The notes under the pieces were generated by a model. That model was not told where the DNA came from. It made no database searches and saw only the letters and a program-made list of their open reading frames with translations. DNA of 52,774 nt from Hansschlegelia beijingensis (GTDB lineage: Bacteria > Pseudomonadota > Alphaproteobacteria > Rhizobiales > Methylopilaceae), in contig NZ_JACIDR010000008.1 in the NCBI RefSeq assembly GCF_014196425.1, forward strand, positions 1-52,774, in the 5' to 3' direction. A program made the translations under genes and the position numbers. This document shows, one piece after another, positions 50,099 to 52,774 of the stretch; within the stretch, counting starts at the first letter, position 1, and every line of letters starts with the position of its first letter.

Positions 50099-51748
50099 TC
50101 AGCCCTGGAGGGCGCGGGCCACGATTTCCTGAGCCTCGGCCTCGATCCGTCGGAGGTGGTCGGGGCCCAGGAAGCTTTCCGCATAGATCTTGTTGACGTT
50201 CTCGGTGCCCGAGGGCCGGGCCGCGAACCAGCCGTTCTCGGTGACGACCTTGATCCCGCCGATCGGCTCGCCATTGCCGGGCGCGCGGGTCAGGCGTTCC
50301 CGGATGGGGTCCCCTGCCAGCGCGTCGCCCTTGATCTGGTCCGGGGACAGGCTCTTCAGCAGCGACTTCTGTTTCGGCGTCGCCGGGGCGTCGATCCGGC
50401 CATAGAGCGGCGCGCCGAGCCGCTCCGTCAGCTCATGGTAGATCTCGCCCGGATCGCGGCCCATGACGGCGGTCATCTCGGCCGCCAGCAGGCCCATGAT
50501 CATGCCGTCCTTGTCGGTGGTCCAGACGCTTCCGTCCCGCCGCAGGAAGGACGCGCCGGCGCTCTCCTCGCCCGCGAAGCCCATGGTGCCGCCATGGAGC
50601 CCGTCGACGAACCACTTGAAGCCGACCGGCACTTCCTTGAGCTCCAGCCCGAGCGACGCGGCCAGCCGGTCGATCACGCTGCTCGACACCAAGGTCTTGC
50701 CGACGGCGGGCCGCCCCTTCCAGTCCGGCCGGTGCGCGTAAAGGTAGGAAATCGCGGCTGCGAGATAGTGGTTGGAGTTCAGCAGTCCGCAGGACGGCGC
50801 CACGACTCCGTGCCGGTCCGCGTCGGGGTCGTTGGCGAAGGCGACGTCGAAACGATCCTGTAGTTCGATCAGCTTCGCCATCGCGTAGGGCGAGGAGCAG
50901 TCCATCCGGACCTTGCCGTCCCAGTCCGCCGTCATGAACCTGAAGGTCGGATCGACCGCGTCGTTGACGATCGTCGCGTCGAGGCCGTAGCGGTCGATGA
51001 TCGGCGCCCAGAACTCGAGGCTGGAGCCGCCCAGCGGATCGATCCCGATCCGGACGCCTGCCGCGCGGATCGCCGCCATGTCGAGGACGTTGGCCAGGTC
51101 GTCCGAGTAGGCGGCGACGAAGTCGTGGCGCTGGGTGGTGGGCGCCGCCAGCGCCGCCCGCAGAGGCGTCCGGCGCACGTCCCGCAGCCCGTCTTCGATG
51201 AGGCTGTTGGCGGTTTTCTCGATCCAGCTGGTGGCGTCGCTTCCTGCCGGGCCGCCGTTCGGGGGATTGTATTTGAAGCCGCCATCCTCGGGCGGATTGT
51301 GCGAGGGCGTGATGACGACGCCGTCGGCGAGCCCGCGCTCCCGGCCGCGGTTGTGAGTCAGGATCGCGTGCGAGACCACGGGCGTGGGGGTGAACCGCGC
51401 ATTGGCGGAGATTCTGACCTCGACCCCGTTCGCGGCGAACACCTCGAGCGCGCTCGCGAACGCCGCTTCGGAAAGCGCGTGCGTGTCCTTGCCGACGAAC
51501 ATGGGCCCGTCGACGCCCGCGCGCTGGCGGTGCAGGCAGATCGCCTGAGCGACCGCGACGATGTGCGATTCCGTGAAGTTCGACGCGAACGACGTTCCGC
51601 GGTGGCCCGAGGTCCCGAACGCGACGCGCTGCGCCGCGTCGCTCATATCAGGGCGGCCGGTGAAATACGCCGTCACCAGCGCGGGCACGTCGACCAGCGC
51701 GGACGGCGCCACCGGTTTGCCGGCGAGCGGACTGACATCTGCTGACAC
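50099..51748 (-). CDS. pgm: Phosphoglucomutase (alpha-D-glucose phosphate-specific)
   Basis: A 549-residue enzyme interconverting glucose 1-phosphate and glucose 6-phosphate. All four active-site loops are present: phosphoserine loop [16 protein letters not shown], metal loop [10 protein letters not shown], sugar loop GEESAGASF, and phosphate loop [19 protein letters not shown] at the N-terminus is typical of this long bacterial Pgm. It feeds UDP-glucose and glycogen or exopolysaccharide synthesis. Monocistronic, leftward. Confidence 0.97.
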   Translation of the reverse strand: MSADVSPLAGKPVAPSALVDVPALVTAYFTGRPDMSDAAQRVAFGTSGHRGTSFASNFTESHIVAVAQAICLHRQRAGVDGPMFVGKDTHALSEAAFASALEVFAANGVEVRISANARFTPTPVVSHAILTHNRGRERGLADGVVITPSHNPPEDGGFKYNPPNGGPAGSDATSWIEKTANSLIEDGLRDVRRTPLRAALAAPTTQRHDFVAAYSDDLANVLDMAAIRAAGVRIGIDPLGGSSLEFWAPIIDRYGLDATIVNDAVDPTFRFMTADWDGKVRMDCSSPYAMAKLIELQDRFDVAFANDPDADRHGVVAPSCGLLNSNHYLAAAISYLYAHRPDWKGRPAVGKTLVSSSVIDRLAASLGLELKEVPVGFKWFVDGLHGGTMGFAGEESAGASFLRRDGSVWTTDKDGMIMGLLAAEMTAVMGRDPGEIYHELTERLGAPLYGRIDAPATPKQKSLLKSLSPDQIKGDALAGDPIRERLTRAPGNGEPIGGIKVVTENGWFAARPSGTENVNKIYAESFLGPDHLRRIEAEAQEIVARALQG

Positions 51749-51818
51749 GAAGTTCCCCCTTTGGACGCGAACGCCGCGGCAAGATGGGGCGCCGGGGCCC
51801 CGCAGCCAAGTCAGCGGG

Positions 51819-52313
51819 CTAGCGTTCGAGCGTGAGCCGGTCGCGCGCGGTCTCGACCCGGCGCAGCCGCCCCAGGAAGCTCATGCCGAGCAGGTTCTCG
51901 TTCATCGCGCCGCGGGTGAGCACCACCGCGGGCACGTCGAGCACCTTGACCGATCCGATCCGGACGTCCCGGAGCACGACGCGCTTCGCGCGGACCCCGC
52001 CATTGGCGGTCGTGACGCGCGCGTCGAACCGGTCGCCGCCGGAGACGAGCCCGAGCGCCTCGCCCTGCTCGAAGGAGAGCGCCACGACGGTGGCGCCGGT
52101 GTCGACGAGCATCGGCACGCGGCGGCCGCCGATGGTGGCGTCGACGCGGAAGTGGCCGTCCGCGTCGGCCTGCAGCGTCACGGCGCCGTCGCTCTCCGCG
52201 AGCCGGGGCCGCGCAGGATCAGCGCCCTTCGGCTGCCTGAGGGCGCCCAGCTCCGAGGCCATGTAGACGGCCCCGATCACGGCGAAGGCCGCGAGCAGGA
52301 TGATCTTGATCAT
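51819..52313 (-). CDS. Retropepsin-like aspartic protease (TIGR02281 type), membrane-anchored
   Basis: A 164-residue protein with one N-terminal membrane segment ([16 protein letters not shown]) and a clan AA protease domain. [14 protein letters not shown] contains the D-T-G-A catalytic motif, and [12 protein letters not shown] is the hydrophobic-hydrophobic-glycine element that completes the fold. A homodimer would form one active site, as in retropepsins. The ATG at 52313 gives a short cytoplasmic tail; an ATG at 52346 adds eleven residues and cannot be excluded. Its substrate is unknown. It is 70 bases downstream of the cysC fragment's terminator region and 70 bases upstream of pgm. Confidence 0.87.
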   Translation of the reverse strand: MIKIILLAAFAVIGAVYMASELGALRQPKGADPARPRLAESDGAVTLQADADGHFRVDATIGGRRVPMLVDTGATVVALSFEQGEALGLVSGGDRFDARVTTANGGVRAKRVVLRDVRIGSVKVLDVPAVVLTRGAMNENLLGMSFLGRLRRVETARDRLTLER

Positions 52314-52402
52314 GTCCGCGTCCGACGTGAGGTCGGGGCGGATCATGCCGCGCGGCTGGTGGGGCCCCGGTTAACGGCGCGCCGACGCGGGAGGACCTCC
52401 GC

Positions 52403-52437
52403 AAAAGCCCCTCAGCTTGGCTGTATGAGGCCTTTTT
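52403..52437. terminator. Imperfect terminator overlapping the 3' end of the cysC fragment
   Basis: On the plus strand AAAAG-CC-CCTCA and TGAGG-CC-TTTTT pair around an eleven-base loop with an internal mismatch. On the minus strand the same DNA ends in TTTT just after the APS kinase stop codon, so it likely terminates that leftward transcript. Confidence 0.45.
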
Positions 52438-52774
52438 GGGTGATGAGGTCGACGACCTGCTGGGCGAGCTGTTCGGGTGCGTGCCGGGTGGTGTCGAGCA
52501 GGAGGTCGGGGGTCTGGGGGCGTTCGTAGGGGGAGGAGACGCCGGTGAAGTTCGGGATCTGGCCGGCGCGGGCGCGGGCATAGAGGCCCTTGGGGTCGCG
52601 CGCTTCGCAGACCGCCAGCGGGGTGTCGACGAAGATCTCCAGGAACTCGCCCTCGCCGACCAGGCTGCGGACCAGCTCGCGCTCCGCCTCGAACGGCGAG
52701 ATGAAGCAGCAGATCGTGAGCGTGCCGGCCTCCACGAACAGCTTCGCCACCTCGCCCACCCGGCGGATGTTCTC
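52412..52774 (-). CDS. cysC: Adenylyl-sulfate kinase, C-terminal fragment (CysC or CysNC)
   Basis: The last 120 residues of an APS kinase; the start lies beyond the right edge. ENIRRVGEVAKLF, FISPFEAERELVR, FVDTPLAVCEARDPKGLY and NFTGVSSPYERP are all standard CysC sequence (the FISPF block, the D-T-P-L-x-x-C-E-x-R-D-P-K-G-L-Y block and the lid). It would phosphorylate APS to PAPS. Whether it is a separate cysC or the end of a cysN-cysC fusion cannot be told. It is an outlying member of the sulfur pathway encoded at 40463-45242. Codon choice in its last third is almost entirely C-ending. Confidence 0.95.
   Translation of the reverse strand, partial: ENIRRVGEVAKLFVEAGTLTICCFISPFEAERELVRSLVGEGEFLEIFVDTPLAVCEARDPKGLYARARAGQIPNFTGVSSPYERPQTPDLLLDTTRHAPEQLAQQVVDLITQKGLIQPS

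Overview
The window is a GC-rich chromosomal segment of an alphaproteobacterium, most likely of the order Hyphomicrobiales (Rhizobiales). The grounds are a GcrA cell-cycle regulator, the phoR-pstSCAB-phoU-phoB order, the argD-argF-hslO string, an HWE-type histidine kinase, and a cysG-DUF2849-cysI-cysH-DUF934 sulfite/APS reductase operon. No genus can be named from the sequence alone. Almost everything is ordinary core or soft-core metabolism. I saw no prophage, insertion sequence, CRISPR array, integrase or recognisable defence locus.

Layout. 1-2.3 kb: start of a possible methyltransferase (cut by the window edge), tRNA-Arg(CCT), a TagD-like glycerol-3-phosphate cytidylyltransferase (unusual in a Gram-negative), a quiet 700-base stretch and a small unknown ORF. 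2.6-6.8 kb: a cation diffusion facilitator, a secreted nuclease-like protein overlapping a lipoprotein M48 metalloprotease, and a beta-hydroxyacid dehydrogenase. 6.8-14.7 kb: the phosphate block, with ppk2 divergent from phoR, then pstSCAB, phoU and phoB. Pho-box-like repeats lie between ppk2 and phoR and upstream of pstS. 14.8-18.9 kb: gcrA (leftward) and argD-argF-hslO (rightward) around a dense 400-base control region. 19-22.1 kb: a DctPQM TRAP transporter. 22.4-24.7 kb: apaG and three small genes.

24.8-31 kb: a leftward beta-oxidation group (acyl-CoA dehydrogenase, thiolase, FadJ-type bifunctional enzyme) behind a VOC protein, a single-domain response regulator and an HWE kinase. 33.4-38.2 kb: a large DUF3772/MscS-type channel, a CAP-domain lipoprotein, a NifU-type Fe-S protein and trpS. 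38.3-40.5 kb: an adenosine kinase-like PfkB protein and a membrane dipeptidase. 40.5-45.2 kb: the assimilatory sulfate reduction operon, transcribed leftward from an AT-rich regulatory island. 45.6-50 kb: a MexEF/OqxAB-like RND pump (adaptor and permease, no outer-membrane gene). 50.1-52.8 kb: phosphoglucomutase, a retropepsin-like membrane protease and the C-terminal end of an APS kinase (CysC or CysNC), which belongs functionally with the cys operon.

The signals that most deserve a second look are regulatory: a promoter followed within about 12 bases by a terminator hairpin ahead of argD; GANTC, CtrA-like and DnaA-like sites upstream of gcrA; three overlapping dyads ahead of tagD; TTACA/TGTAA half-sites between cysG and the RND operon; and inverted repeats that contain or touch the stop codons at several convergent gene junctions. 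I found no clearly new biological system.
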